NCBI RefSeq assembly: GCF_014280875.1
Contig: NZ_JACLAL010000003.1
Span: forward strand, 310,001-374,000
Source: Paenirhizobium daejeonense
GTDB lineage: Bacteria > Pseudomonadota > Alphaproteobacteria > Rhizobiales > Rhizobiaceae
Length of the DNA stretch: 64,000 bases
Direction of reading: 5' to 3'
Part shown: positions 26,995 to 39,263 of the stretch, in pieces
Position numbering within the stretch: position 1 is the stretch's first letter
Layout of the letters: every line of letters starts with the position of its first letter
Notes under the pieces: generated by a model
Seen by the model: only the letters and a program-made list of their open reading frames with translations
The model's database searches: none
What the model was told of the DNA's origin: nothing
Program-made: the position numbers and the translations under genes

Positions 26995-27879
26995 GTGAAC
27001 GGAATGACAGACGATTGCGAGCTGTTCGAAGTCCGCGAACCGGAAACGCAGTCCATCCCCTTCGTTTACAATTCCCCTCATAGCGGCCGTCGCTATCCGG
27101 CCGAATTCCTTGATGAATCGCAGCTCGACAGCATGGCGATCCGCCGGTCGGAGGATCATTTCGTCGATGAACTCTTCGGAGCTGCGCCCGATTTCGGCGC
27201 GCCCCTGCTTCTCGCTCATTTTCCCCGTGCTTTCGTCGATGTGAACCGCGAGCCCTATGAACTCGACCCTCGAATGTTCTCCGATCCGCTGCCGCCCTTC
27301 GCAAACAGCCATTCGGTGCGAGTCGCTGGAGGGCTTGGCACGATTCCGCGAATCGTTGCGGAAAACATGGAGATCTATGGGCGCCGTATGCCGGTCTCTG
27401 TGGCACTCGAGCGGATCGAAAACATCTACAAGCCGTATCATGCCCGCCTGAGGCAGTTGATTGCCCGCACCCACGCCCGCTTCGGTTTCGGGGTGCTGAT
27501 CGATTGCCACTCGATGCCCGGTAATATCCGAATCGGCGGCAATGGCATTCGTCCGGATTTCATCATCGGCGACCGTTACGGCACCAGCGCCTCTGTCGAG
27601 TTGTCCCATGCGGCGCTGCAGATGCTTGAGGATCTCGGCTTTACGGCCGTGCGGAACAAACCCTATGCAGGCGGTTTCATCACCGAGCATTACGGGCGGC
27701 CGGTCCGGGGGCTGCATGCCCTGCAGATCGAGGTGAACCGAGCGCTCTACATTGATGAGGCAACGCTGCGGAAGCGACCGGACTTCCATGCCCTCGCAGG
27801 TTCCATTGCGGTCTTCATGGGGCAGATGGCGGCCTTTGTCGCCGACTATACCGGCACATCGGCGCTTGCTGCCGAGTAG
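26995..27879 (+). CDS. N-formylglutamate amidohydrolase family protein, 294 aa
   Basis: FGase-family zinc hydrolase. Hallmarks are YNSPHSGRRYP near residue 25, the catalytic region FVDVNREPYELDPRMF, IDCHSMPG and the C-terminal LQIEVNRALYI. The family's founding activity is HutG-type release of glutamate from N-formylglutamate in histidine breakdown, but no hut genes are near, so a related deformylase or amidase role is possible. GTG 26995 has AAGGGGC at optimal distance; ATG 27004 is too far from it. Confidence 0.9.
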   Translation: MNGMTDDCELFEVREPETQSIPFVYNSPHSGRRYPAEFLDESQLDSMAIRRSEDHFVDELFGAAPDFGAPLLLAHFPRAFVDVNREPYELDPRMFSDPLPPFANSHSVRVAGGLGTIPRIVAENMEIYGRRMPVSVALERIENIYKPYHARLRQLIARTHARFGFGVLIDCHSMPGNIRIGGNGIRPDFIIGDRYGTSASVELSHAALQMLEDLGFTAVRNKPYAGGFITEHYGRPVRGLHALQIEVNRALYIDEATLRKRPDFHALAGSIAVFMGQMAAFVADYTGTSALAAE

Positions 27880-27905
27880 CAGCCTTTTTCAGGTTTTCCG
27901 AAGGC

Positions 27906-27982
27906 AAAAAAAACCGCGCCATTGGCGCGGCTAAGTCTAGGGAGGAAACACCCAAGGAGGGTATTTACAGTCAGAAGACTGT
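27906..27982 (-). ncRNA. mmgR: suhB/MmgR-type small RNA, about 77 nt
   Basis: The minus strand gives a compact RNA. It opens with hairpin ACAGTC-TTCT-GACTGT, runs through an unpaired stretch holding TTTCCTCCCT, and ends in terminator CCGCGCC-AAT-GGCGCGG followed by eight U (27913-27906). The predicted start at A27982 is 7 nt after a good -10, giving 77 nt. The Rfam suhB family, called MmgR in Sinorhizobium meliloti where it limits polyhydroxybutyrate granules, has this size, a conserved C/U-rich single-stranded core and this place next to an inositol-monophosphatase-family gene. The C/U core resembles an anti-Shine-Dalgarno sequence. The 5' end is inferred, not mapped. Confidence 0.85.
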
Positions 27983-27988
27983 AAGTTG

Positions 27989-28017
27989 ACCCTATTGGTG
28001 CAACGCACAAATGTCAA
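27989..28017 (-). promoter_or_regulatory. Sigma-70-type promoter of the MmgR-like sRNA
   Basis: On the minus strand TTGACA (28017-28012) is followed after exactly 17 bp by TAGGGT (27994-27989). The -35 is a perfect consensus, and the start predicted from it coincides with the first base of the sRNA 5' hairpin. The remaining 279 bp to the hisN start (28018-28296) show no further gene or strong structure; they should hold the hisN promoter. Confidence 0.75.
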
Positions 28018-28296
28018 GAATAATTTGTCTTATTTTTGTGCATGCCTATTTTTTAATCTTTATGCCCATTAAGAAAACAGGGGTGGGCGATGTCTTGGTC
28101 ACCAGGACGTTGTTTGTGCGCTCAGGCGTGCAAATGCCGCTCTAGACGATGAAGCTGGGTCATCAAGTCTTGCGAAAAACGATTTCGATTTCCCGGACGA
28201 TGCGTTGGCGGAAATTCCGTGGGCGACGGTTTCATTTGGCGGACCGATGTTCTAAGACGAGCGGGCCTGTTTTCTCCTTTCAGTCGGATATTTTTG

Positions 28297-29073
28297 ATGC
28301 GCCCCGATCGCGATTTCTTCTTTCGTCTCGCCGAAGCCGCCAAGGCAGAAACCTTGCCGCGTTTTCGTTCGTCGCTTTCCGTGGTCAACAAGGAGGCCGG
28401 CGGTTTCGATCCGGTGACAGAAGGCGACCAGCGGGCGGAGATTGCCATCAGGGCGTTGATCGAGAAGGAGTTTCCCGATCACGGAATTCTGGGTGAAGAA
28501 CACGAGAATGTCGGCGTCGATCGCGAGAATGTCTGGGTGATCGATCCCATCGACGGTACGCGAGCCTTCATTTCCGGGGTTCCTGTCTGGGGTACGCTGA
28601 TCGGCTTCCAGCAGAACGGCCGCGCCCGCATGGGGCTTATGGATCAGCCGTTTACCCGCGAGCGTTACTTCGCCGATGGCGAAAAGTCCTGGTATTTCGG
28701 GCCGGATGGCGAGCGCCAGATCCGCACGCGCGATTGCGGCTCGCTGGAAAACGCCATCCTGTTCACCACCTCTCCGCATCTCTTCCAGGGCTGGGAAGTC
28801 GAGCGGTTTCGGACGGTGCAGGACAAGGTCAAGCTCTTCCGCTATGGCATCGATTGCTATGCCTATACGCTGCTGGCCGCCGGTCATATCGATCTGGTGA
28901 TCGAGACCGTTCTGAAGCCTTATGATGTCGGCGCACTGATCCCTATCGTCGAACAGGCGGGCGGTGTCATGACCACATGGGATGGCGGACGCCCCGAAAA
29001 CGGGGGCTCTATCATCGCTGCCGGTTCAGCCGCCGTGCATGCTCAGGCGATGGCGATCCTCAACGGGCGTTGA
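28297..29073 (+). CDS. hisN: Inositol-monophosphatase-family phosphatase, probable histidinol-phosphatase, 258 aa
   Basis: Mg2+-dependent phosphatase of the IMPase fold. Metal ligands are readable in DHGILGEEHEN and the signature WVIDPIDGTRAFISGVPVWG; the second signature is near the C-terminus (KPYDVGALIPIVEQAGG). In alphaproteobacteria without a HisB-type phosphatase this subgroup carries out the histidinol-phosphate step and is named HisN. ATG 28297 (MRPDRDFFFRLAEAAK) matches where the family begins, although its ribosome site is weak. It is convergent with the hydrolase gene, with a 3-bp gap. SuhB or an inositol phosphatase is the alternative reading. Confidence 0.88.
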   Translation: MRPDRDFFFRLAEAAKAETLPRFRSSLSVVNKEAGGFDPVTEGDQRAEIAIRALIEKEFPDHGILGEEHENVGVDRENVWVIDPIDGTRAFISGVPVWGTLIGFQQNGRARMGLMDQPFTRERYFADGEKSWYFGPDGERQIRTRDCGSLENAILFTTSPHLFQGWEVERFRTVQDKVKLFRYGIDCYAYTLLAAGHIDLVIETVLKPYDVGALIPIVEQAGGVMTTWDGGRPENGGSIIAAGSAAVHAQAMAILNGR

Positions 29074-29076
29074 GGA

Positions 29077-30078
29077 TCATTCCTCCAACGTCTCGGGACT
29101 TGTCTCTACCGCGTCCGTCATCGGTTCGTTCTCTCCGCCGGGGATGAATGCGTGGAAGGCCGCGAGCGCCTGGGCGCGATAACGGTCGCGTTCATGCAGG
29201 ATCTCGTGGCGGCTGCCGGGAACGGGCACGAGCTGGCCCGCACGGAAATATTGTGACAGCTTTTCGGGAAAGGCGAAGGGAACGATCGGATCGTTGCCGG
29301 GCGCAACGATGACGGTCGGCACCGTGATCGAGGCGAGATGCCGTGGGTTCGAGACCTTGGCGATGGCCTTCTGCGCCTCGTAGAGCCAGCGTGCCGTCGG
29401 CGGGCCGAGTGCAAATTCGGGGTGGGCAGCAAATATAGCGTTGTTGCGCTGGAAGCGCATGATGTCCGAGGTCAGGGGATTGTCGGCGAAAGGTTTGACA
29501 GGTTCGTCTGCTGTCAGGCAGAGGCGACCCAAGCCGGTCAAGCTCATCAGCGCCGAAAGGCGATGGATGTTCTTCGGAGAAAGCTTCTGGCCTCCGAGGC
29601 CGACAAAAGGCGACATTAGCACCATGCGGTCGATGCGGTTTGCGAGGCGCGGCGCAGCGGAAAGCGCGACCAGTCCGCCGGTCGAATGCGCCAGCAGGAA
29701 GAAGGGCAGGCGCGTATCCGGAAGCACGATCTGTTCGAGAAAGATGTCGAGATCACGGATATAGTCCGAGAAGCGATGGACATGCCCCTTGCGGCTGTCC
29801 TTCAGCAGGCGCTGCGATCCGCCCTGGCCGCGGAAATCATAGGTCGCTACCCAGAGGCCGGCGGCGTTCAGGTCGCGGATGGTCTCGAAGTATTTCTCGA
29901 TCGTTTCGTTACGGCCGTGAAGAAGGACGACGGTGCCCCGGGCGGGCAGTTCGGAACGGAAAATGGCATAGCGCAGCATGACGCCGCGATGGCCCTTGAA
30001 GAAGCCGGCGACCGGTTCTCCGGGAATGGGATTGCCTGGAGTGGCGTATAGGGGGGGGGCGTGTAGGATCCTGTCCAT
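29077..30078 (-). CDS. Alpha/beta hydrolase, lysophospholipase (PldB-like), 333 aa
   Basis: A serine-aminopeptidase S33/Hydrolase_4 family member. The oxyanion block is VVLLHGRNETIEKYFE, the nucleophile elbow is LAHSTGG (Ser), the Asp is in VAPGNDPIVPF and the His in PGSRHEILHERD, so the triad is complete. The short internal start MDRILHAPPLYATPG at 30078 is chosen because upstream codons overlap a terminator and show no conservation. The best functional guess is a lysophospholipase or monoacylglycerol lipase acting on membrane lipids. The last residues are acidic and variable. Confidence 0.85.
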   Translation of the reverse strand: MDRILHAPPLYATPGNPIPGEPVAGFFKGHRGVMLRYAIFRSELPARGTVVLLHGRNETIEKYFETIRDLNAAGLWVATYDFRGQGGSQRLLKDSRKGHVHRFSDYIRDLDIFLEQIVLPDTRLPFFLLAHSTGGLVALSAAPRLANRIDRMVLMSPFVGLGGQKLSPKNIHRLSALMSLTGLGRLCLTADEPVKPFADNPLTSDIMRFQRNNAIFAAHPEFALGPPTARWLYEAQKAIAKVSNPRHLASITVPTVIVAPGNDPIVPFAFPEKLSQYFRAGQLVPVPGSRHEILHERDRYRAQALAAFHAFIPGGENEPMTDAVETSPETLEE

Positions 30079-30158
30079 GCTCGCATCTGCCGAATCGTCA
30101 GCGGGCGCACTCGCCCCATATGCGATTGGGATAGGATGAAGGCCGTGCGAGGTCAAAG

Positions 30159-30200
30159 AAAAAAGCCGGAACCACTTTGGTAAGGCCAGGCGGTTCCGGC
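30159..30200 (-). terminator. Rho-independent terminator, minus strand, with no assigned gene
   Basis: GCCGGAACC (30200-30192 on the minus strand) pairs perfectly with GGTTCCGGC (30173-30165) around an 18-nt loop and is followed by six U then CUUU (30164-30155). It precedes the hydrolase start by about 80 bp, so it would insulate that gene. Confidence 0.75.
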
Positions 30201-30252
30201 AAAACTGGACCGGAGAGGAAGGGACTATGTTCTCCGGCCATCGGTCTAGAGA
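30159..30252 (-). ncRNA. Candidate small RNA ending in an orphan terminator
   Basis: No minus-strand gene feeds the terminator at 30159-30200, yet it is well formed. Just upstream on the same strand lies hairpin GGCCGGAGA / TCTCCGGTC (30239-30208) whose 14-nt loop contains CCCTTCC, an anti-Shine-Dalgarno-like stretch. This resembles the layout of the MmgR-like RNA 2 kb away. A weak -10 (CATTAT, 30264-30259) would start the RNA near 30252, but the -35 region is poor, so the 5' end is uncertain. Read-through antisense to the sHsp gene is the alternative source. Confidence 0.4.
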
Positions 30253-30353
30253 CATCCGATAATGCCGTTCTAGATTCTCAGGGCTGAATAGGGACTGAAA
30301 CGGCTGTTCATCCGCCCTTCACCTTTGCCTTCAATCGCTTGCCGCTGCGAGGG

Positions 30354-30382
30354 CTTGAATTGGCCAGAGGCCCTTCCCATCT
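30354..30382 (+). promoter_or_regulatory. RpoH (sigma-32) type heat-shock promoter of the sHsp gene
   Basis: CTTGAAT (30354-30360), 14 bp, then TCCCATCT (30375-30382) matches the enterobacterial sigma-32 pattern CTTGAAA-N11-16-CCCCATNT at nearly every informative position. It predicts a start near 30390 and a leader of about 95 nt before ATG 30486. It sits directly upstream of a small heat-shock gene, where such a promoter is expected. Confidence 0.75.
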
Positions 30383-30390
30383 CATGGATG

Positions 30391-30485
30391 CGGTCGCCGG
30401 AAAGGGACCGCGTTCCGTTCCGGCACGGCCAGCAAGGGGTGTCGGATGAGAAAACCGCTATCCGTCGCTTCCCAAGGAGGACACC
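30391..30485 (+). promoter_or_regulatory. ROSE-like RNA thermometer in the sHsp 5' leader
   Basis: Three successive hairpins can be drawn: CGGTC/GACCG (30391-30410), CCGGCAC/GTGTCGG (about 30420-30445, one G-U) and a terminal hairpin in which TCGCTTCC (30465-30472) pairs with the Shine-Dalgarno GGAGG (30476-30480) across loop CAA. The anti-SD strand contains UCGCU, matching the UYGCU element of ROSE thermometers that control rhizobial small heat-shock genes. Mispairs next to the SD would make the stem melt on heating. The fold is by eye. Confidence 0.6.
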
Positions 30486-30953
30486 ATGCGTCACGTTGAT
30501 TTTTCCCCGCTCTACCGTTCCACCGTCGGCTTCGATCGTCTGTTCACGATGCTCGATAGCCTCGGCCAGCCTGAACAGGCTCAGAGCTATCCACCCTACA
30601 ATATCGAACGTACCGGCGAGAACACCTACCGCATCACCATGGCCGTTGCCGGTTTCGATGAAACCGAGCTTTCCATCGAGGCCCATGCCCATGTGCTCAT
30701 GGTAAAAGGTGAGAAGGCCGAGGAAGACAAGGCCGAACCGACTGAATTCCTCTATCGCGGCATTGCCAAGCGCGCCTTCGAACGCCGCTTCCAACTGGCC
30801 GATCACGTGGAGGTCACCGCCGCTTCGCTGAAGAACGGCCTGTTGCACATCGATCTCCTGCGCAACATCCCCGAGACCATGAAGCCGCGTCGCATCTCGA
30901 TTACCGCTGAGGCCAACGCCCAGCCCAAGGCCATCGAGGCGCACATCAACTAA
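30486..30953 (+). CDS. Small heat-shock protein, Hsp20/IbpA class A, 155 aa
   Basis: An ATP-independent holdase chaperone. The alpha-crystallin domain spans about residues 35-130 (YPPYNIERTGENTYRITMAV to LKNGLLHIDLLRNIPE), with the N-terminal FSPLYRSTVGFDRLF typical of IbpA/HspH class A rhizobial proteins. The conserved GLLxIxL block precedes a C-terminal tail; the I-x-I/V interdigitating motif is seen as ISI. AAGGAGG ends 5 bp before ATG 30486. An RpoH-type promoter and ROSE-like leader lie upstream and a terminator follows, so it is a single-gene heat-shock unit with both transcriptional and translational control. Confidence 0.95.
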   Translation: MRHVDFSPLYRSTVGFDRLFTMLDSLGQPEQAQSYPPYNIERTGENTYRITMAVAGFDETELSIEAHAHVLMVKGEKAEEDKAEPTEFLYRGIAKRAFERRFQLADHVEVTAASLKNGLLHIDLLRNIPETMKPRRISITAEANAQPKAIEAHIN

Positions 30954-30976
30954 GGCCTGCCGGCACCGCAATTTTC

Positions 30977-31006
30977 AAAGCCCCGCTTCATCGAGCGGGG
31001 CTTTTC
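30977..31006 (+). terminator. Terminator after the sHsp gene
   Basis: AAAGCCCCGCT (30977-30987) pairs perfectly with AGCGGGGCTTT (30994-31004) around TTCATC-like loop bases and runs into TTTTCGTTT. It lies 24 bp after the sHsp stop and, being symmetric, may also stop the convergent symporter gene. Confidence 0.88.
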
Positions 31007-31029
31007 GTTTGAGCAGTATTCCCGTCAGA

Positions 31030-32016
31030 TCAGGCCTGCGCGGTTATGGCAGCGCGCCCGTCCTTATGAGCGGCATAACGCTGGGCGATGACGGCGCAGG
31101 CCATCAACTGGATCTGGTGGAACAGCATCAGCGGCAGGACGATGGCGCCGATGCTCTGGCCGGCGAAGATCGCATTGGCCATGGGCACGCCGCTGGCGAG
31201 GCTCTTCTTCGAACCGCAGAAGGTAATGGCGATCTCGTCTTCGCGGGAGAAGCCGAGGATACGGCTGCCATACATGGTTATGGTCAGCGCAATCGCCAGC
31301 AGCACCATGTCGAGTACGATGACGACGGCGATGTCGGTCGCGGAGAAGGTGTGCCACAGTCCTTCCGAAACGGCCTCGCTGAAGGCGAGATAGACCACCA
31401 TGAGGATGGAGCCGCGGTCGACCGGCGCGAGAAGCTGCTTACGGGCGCGGATCCACTTGCCGATCCAGGGTTCCAGCAGCTGGCCGGCTACGAAAGGAAC
31501 GAGCAGTTGCAGCAGGATCTTCTCCAGAGAATCCAGCGAGAAACCGCTGCTGCCCGTGGTGGACATCGTCAGGCCGACGAGGAGCGGCGTGAAAAACATG
31601 CCGAGAAGGCTCGATGCCGAGGCAGCGCAGACGGCGGCCGAGACATTGCCGCCCGCCATCGACGTGAAGGCGATCGACGACTGCACCGTCGAGGGCAGCA
31701 GGCAGAGGAAGAGGATGCCCGCATAGAGCGACGGATTGAGCAGGCTCTCAGGAATGAGGCCGGCGGCAAGACCAAGCAACGGGAACAGCACGAAGGTGGT
31801 GCAGAGGATCGCCAGATGCAGCCGCCAGTGCAGCAAGCCCGCAAGCACGACATCGCGGGAAAGGCGGGCGCCATGCAGGAAGAAGAGAAGGCCGATCGCA
31901 ATATTGGTGGCGATGCCGAAATAGTCCGCCGGCTTGCCGCTGATCGGCAGCACCGATGCGAGCAGCACCGTGCAGACAAGCATGATGGTAAAGCGGTCGG
32001 GCAGAAAGCGCTTCAT
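31030..32016 (-). CDS. Bile acid:sodium symporter family transporter (YfeH-like), 328 aa
   Basis: A nine- to ten-span inner-membrane protein of the SBF-like group. Conserved blocks are FFLHGARLSRDVV, the LLPSTVQSSIAFTSMAGGN crossover motif (polar substrate/Na+ site) and CGSKKSLASGVPMANAIF. The real substrate is probably not bile acid; relatives carry organic anions. AGGAACAGGAA precedes ATG 32016. It is divergent from the LysR gene across a 98-bp region with nested inverted repeats, so it is the likely target of that regulator. Confidence 0.9.
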   Translation of the reverse strand: MKRFLPDRFTIMLVCTVLLASVLPISGKPADYFGIATNIAIGLLFFLHGARLSRDVVLAGLLHWRLHLAILCTTFVLFPLLGLAAGLIPESLLNPSLYAGILFLCLLPSTVQSSIAFTSMAGGNVSAAVCAASASSLLGMFFTPLLVGLTMSTTGSSGFSLDSLEKILLQLLVPFVAGQLLEPWIGKWIRARKQLLAPVDRGSILMVVYLAFSEAVSEGLWHTFSATDIAVVIVLDMVLLAIALTITMYGSRILGFSREDEIAITFCGSKKSLASGVPMANAIFAGQSIGAIVLPLMLFHQIQLMACAVIAQRYAAHKDGRAAITAQA

Positions 32017-32029
32017 TTCCTGTTCCTGT

Positions 32030-32080
32030 ATCTTGCATCAGTCAAGCGGGCTTTACTGATGTGTTATCATGAAGCAAGAT
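32030..32080. promoter_or_regulatory. Nested inverted repeats between symporter and LysR genes
   Basis: CATCAGT (32036-32042) and ACTGATG (32055-32061) form one perfect 7-bp dyad, nested inside a second, ATCTTGC (32030-32036) and GCAAGAT (32074-32080). The block lies between the two divergent start codons and is a good candidate for the LysR protein's binding region controlling both genes. Confidence 0.5.
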
Positions 32081-32114
32081 GCAAACACTAACAGTTATCC
32101 TGAATTGTGATGAC

Positions 32115-32975
32115 ATGCTCAACCTTCATCATCTCACCAGTTTCGTCATGCTGCATCAGGCCGGCAGTTTCACGCTGGCTGCGGAGCGGCTCGGCATCGG
32201 TCAATCGACCATCAGCCAGCATATCCAGCGGCTGGAAAAGTCGCTGGGACGGCAGCTCGTCGCGCGCGATACCCACCGCGTCAGTCTGACGGCGGAAGGC
32301 GAGGCATTGCTCGGCTATGCCCGCGGCATGCTGGAAATCAATGGCAAGGTCACCGCGCTGTTCGGCGAAAGCCGGCTGCGGGGTCGACTACGCTTCGGCA
32401 TTTCCGAGGACGTGGTGGCAAACCGCCTGAGCGGTATTCTGGAAGATTTCGTGCGACTCCATCCTCTGGTCGATCTGGAGCTGACGGTGGCGCTGAGCGC
32501 CGTGCTCTACCAGATGCAGGAGGCGGGTGAGCTGGATCTGGTTCTGGCCAAACGCCGGCTGGACGAGCAGCATGGCAAGCTGCTCTATCGCGAGCCGCTG
32601 GTGTGGCTGGCGCGCGATCCGGAATTCGTGCTGTCACGCAGCGATTTCATGCCGCTGATCGCCTTTCCGCCGCCGAGCATCACCCGTAAGGTGGCGCAGG
32701 AAGCGCTGGACGGGGCAGGGATCGCCTGGCGGGTGGTGTGTACCTGCGGCAGCCTCAGCGGGTTGACCGCAGCGGCCCGCGCCGGCATGGGCGTGCTGGT
32801 GCAGCCGCGCAGCATGGCGCCGTCCGGCCTCCGGGAGATCATGGAAGGTGACTTGCCGCCGCTTGAAGATGTCGAGTTCGTGCTGGTGCCGCGGCGCGGT
32901 GCGGATCAGGCCCTTGTCGAGGCGCTGTCGGGTCAGATCCGCTCCCGTATCATGCCGCCGTCGCGCGAGGCATGA
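32115..32975 (+). CDS. LysR-family transcriptional regulator, 286 aa
   Basis: The N-terminal winged helix is textbook (LHHLTSFVMLHQAGSFTLAAERL, then STISQHIQRLEKSLG), followed by a type 2 periplasmic-binding-like effector domain from about residue 90 (LRGRLRFGISEDVV). ATG 32115 (MLNLHHL) is preferred over ATG 32079, which lies inside an inverted-repeat arm and would add unconserved residues. It is divergent from the symporter gene and abuts the convergent threonine aldolase gene with no gap between stops. LysR proteins usually regulate the divergent gene, here the transporter. Confidence 0.9.
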   Translation: MLNLHHLTSFVMLHQAGSFTLAAERLGIGQSTISQHIQRLEKSLGRQLVARDTHRVSLTAEGEALLGYARGMLEINGKVTALFGESRLRGRLRFGISEDVVANRLSGILEDFVRLHPLVDLELTVALSAVLYQMQEAGELDLVLAKRRLDEQHGKLLYREPLVWLARDPEFVLSRSDFMPLIAFPPPSITRKVAQEALDGAGIAWRVVCTCGSLSGLTAAARAGMGVLVQPRSMAPSGLREIMEGDLPPLEDVEFVLVPRRGADQALVEALSGQIRSRIMPPSREA

Positions 32976-34031
32976 TCAGGCCCCGGTGCAGATGTCGAGG
33001 AAGCGGTCGACATCCTCGTTGGTGGTGGCGAAGCTGGTGACGAGGCGAGCCAGAACTTCGTTTTCCGAGACGAGATGCGGCATGTCGCGGGGAACCAGCC
33101 AGTCATAGAACTTGGCGCCCTTGGCCTTTGCTTCGTCTGCGAGTGCCTTGTCGAAAACCGCGAACACTTCGTTGCTCTGGGTTTCCCATGCAAGGCGGGC
33201 GCGGTTTCCTGTCTTCAGTGTGGAGCGCAGACGGTCGGCCATGGCGTTGGCGTGGCCGGCAAGTTCCAGCCAGAGGTTGTCTTCGAGATAGGCTTCGAAC
33301 TGTGCGGATACGAAGCGGGTCTTGGAAAAGAGCTGGGCGGAGCGCTTGCGGATATAGGGCATTTCCTCGGCCATTTCAGGATCGAAGAAGATGATCGCCT
33401 CGGCGCACCAGCAGCCGTTCTTGGTGCCGCCGAAGGAGAGGATGTCGACGCCACGTTTCCAGGTCATTTCCGCAGGCGTTGCGTCGAGCGCGACGAGGGC
33501 GTTGGCGAAGCGTGCGCCATCCATGTGTACGGGCAGCTTCTTCGATTTCGCGATGGCGCTGATCTCGGCGATTTCATCGAGCGTGTAGATGGTGCCGGAT
33601 TCCGTTGCCTGTGTGAGGGTGACGGCCATCGGTCTGCCCTGATGGACGGAGGGAACGTCGAAGCGGTGGACGTGACCACGCAGTGCTTCTGCGTCCATCT
33701 TGCCGTTTTCGCCCTCGACCGGATAGAGCCGGCAGGCGCTGGTCAGATATTCAGGCGCGCCGCCTTCGTCGGAATTCACATGGGCGTCGAAGTGACAGAA
33801 GGTGACGCCGCCGGCGCGCGCGACGCTTGCGAGCGCCAGCGAATTGGCCGCGGTGCCCGTGCCGACAAAGAAGACCGCGACCTCCCGCTCGAAAAGTTCG
33901 TTGAAACGGGCTTCGATCCGCTTGTCGAGATCGCTCGACCCATAGGCAGCGGCATAGCCGGACGCCTCGCGGGTCAGGCTTTCGGCAATCTTGGGGTGGG
34001 CGCCTGCCCAATTGTCGGAGGCAAAAAACAT
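32976..34031 (-). CDS. ltaE: Low-specificity L-threonine aldolase, 351 aa
   Basis: PLP enzyme that splits L-threonine or allo-threonine to glycine and acetaldehyde. The PLP lysine is in DILSFGGTKNGCWCAEA, the substrate-side block is KLPVHMDGARFANAL, and ASDNWAGAHPKI is the usual start. ATG 34031 (MFFASDNWAG) is chosen; an upstream frame to 34133 adds 34 unconserved residues. The stop codon abuts that of the convergent lysR gene. Divergent from gltB over 421 bp. Confidence 0.93.
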   Translation of the reverse strand: MFFASDNWAGAHPKIAESLTREASGYAAAYGSSDLDKRIEARFNELFEREVAVFFVGTGTAANSLALASVARAGGVTFCHFDAHVNSDEGGAPEYLTSACRLYPVEGENGKMDAEALRGHVHRFDVPSVHQGRPMAVTLTQATESGTIYTLDEIAEISAIAKSKKLPVHMDGARFANALVALDATPAEMTWKRGVDILSFGGTKNGCWCAEAIIFFDPEMAEEMPYIRKRSAQLFSKTRFVSAQFEAYLEDNLWLELAGHANAMADRLRSTLKTGNRARLAWETQSNEVFAVFDKALADEAKAKGAKFYDWLVPRDMPHLVSENEVLARLVTSFATTNEDVDRFLDICTGA

Positions 34032-34452
34032 GTCACATTTTCCAATGACTGGTTGGGGGGTGGGGAGAGGTGTCGCCGAGATTAGGCATTTCGCAAATGC
34101 GATCAATCCATTCAGCGTCGAAACATGTCGCATAGCTCAAGAGCGCAAGAAAATGGACCGCATTCGTTTCAGTCGCGAAATTTAATTTCGTTGCCTGCTG
34201 CGTCGTGGCAACTTAGCGTCCGGAAGGGCGTTAATTTTTCACTAGACTCCCTTGCGCTGGTATATCGTTTCTGTCATAGAAAAGCAGAAAATAGGTCAGA
34301 ACAATTGACCTAATTGGAAGTTTGAGCCGGTTCGGTTCGCTTGTCATGCTGGTGAGGGCTAATCTTGCCAGACTGGAGCGGCCGCGCCGGCCGTCGCGCC
34401 AGCGGTTCTGGCGGATTTCACCCGGATGTCCGGGCTGACAGGAGGGAAGGCA
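34032..34452. other. 421-bp intergenic region between ltaE and gltB
   Basis: No open frame here looks real. The region must contain the divergent promoters of ltaE and gltB. The half near gltB is AT-rich (34150-34320) and holds the TAGGTCA dyad listed separately. A possible gltB promoter is TTGCGC near 34252 with CATAGA 17 bp later, but the -10 is weak. Nothing else stands out. Confidence 0.5.
34292..34312. promoter_or_regulatory. Dyad upstream of gltB, candidate operator
   Basis: TAGGTCA (34292-34298) and TGACCTA (34306-34312) form a perfect 7-bp inverted repeat with a 7-bp spacer, 140 bp before gltB. gltBD operons are often under Lrp-, LysR- or Ntr-type control, but the motif does not let me name the regulator. 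Arms of this length can occur by chance. Confidence 0.35.
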
Positions 34453-39174
<4,722 letters not shown>

Positions 39175-39263
39175 TTTGCCACCACCGGCATCCCGGATAT
39201 CCGGGGTGCCGTCGCCCACGGCTTGGCCGTGCAGTATCAAGCTCAGTTTAGCAGGACGAAAAA

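Noticed and set aside
30270..30971. Minus-strand frame of 233 codons over the heat-shock gene
   Set aside because: It is a shadow of the sHsp gene. The orphan terminator downstream made me consider it, but the protein looks like a reverse translation and a short RNA is a simpler explanation.
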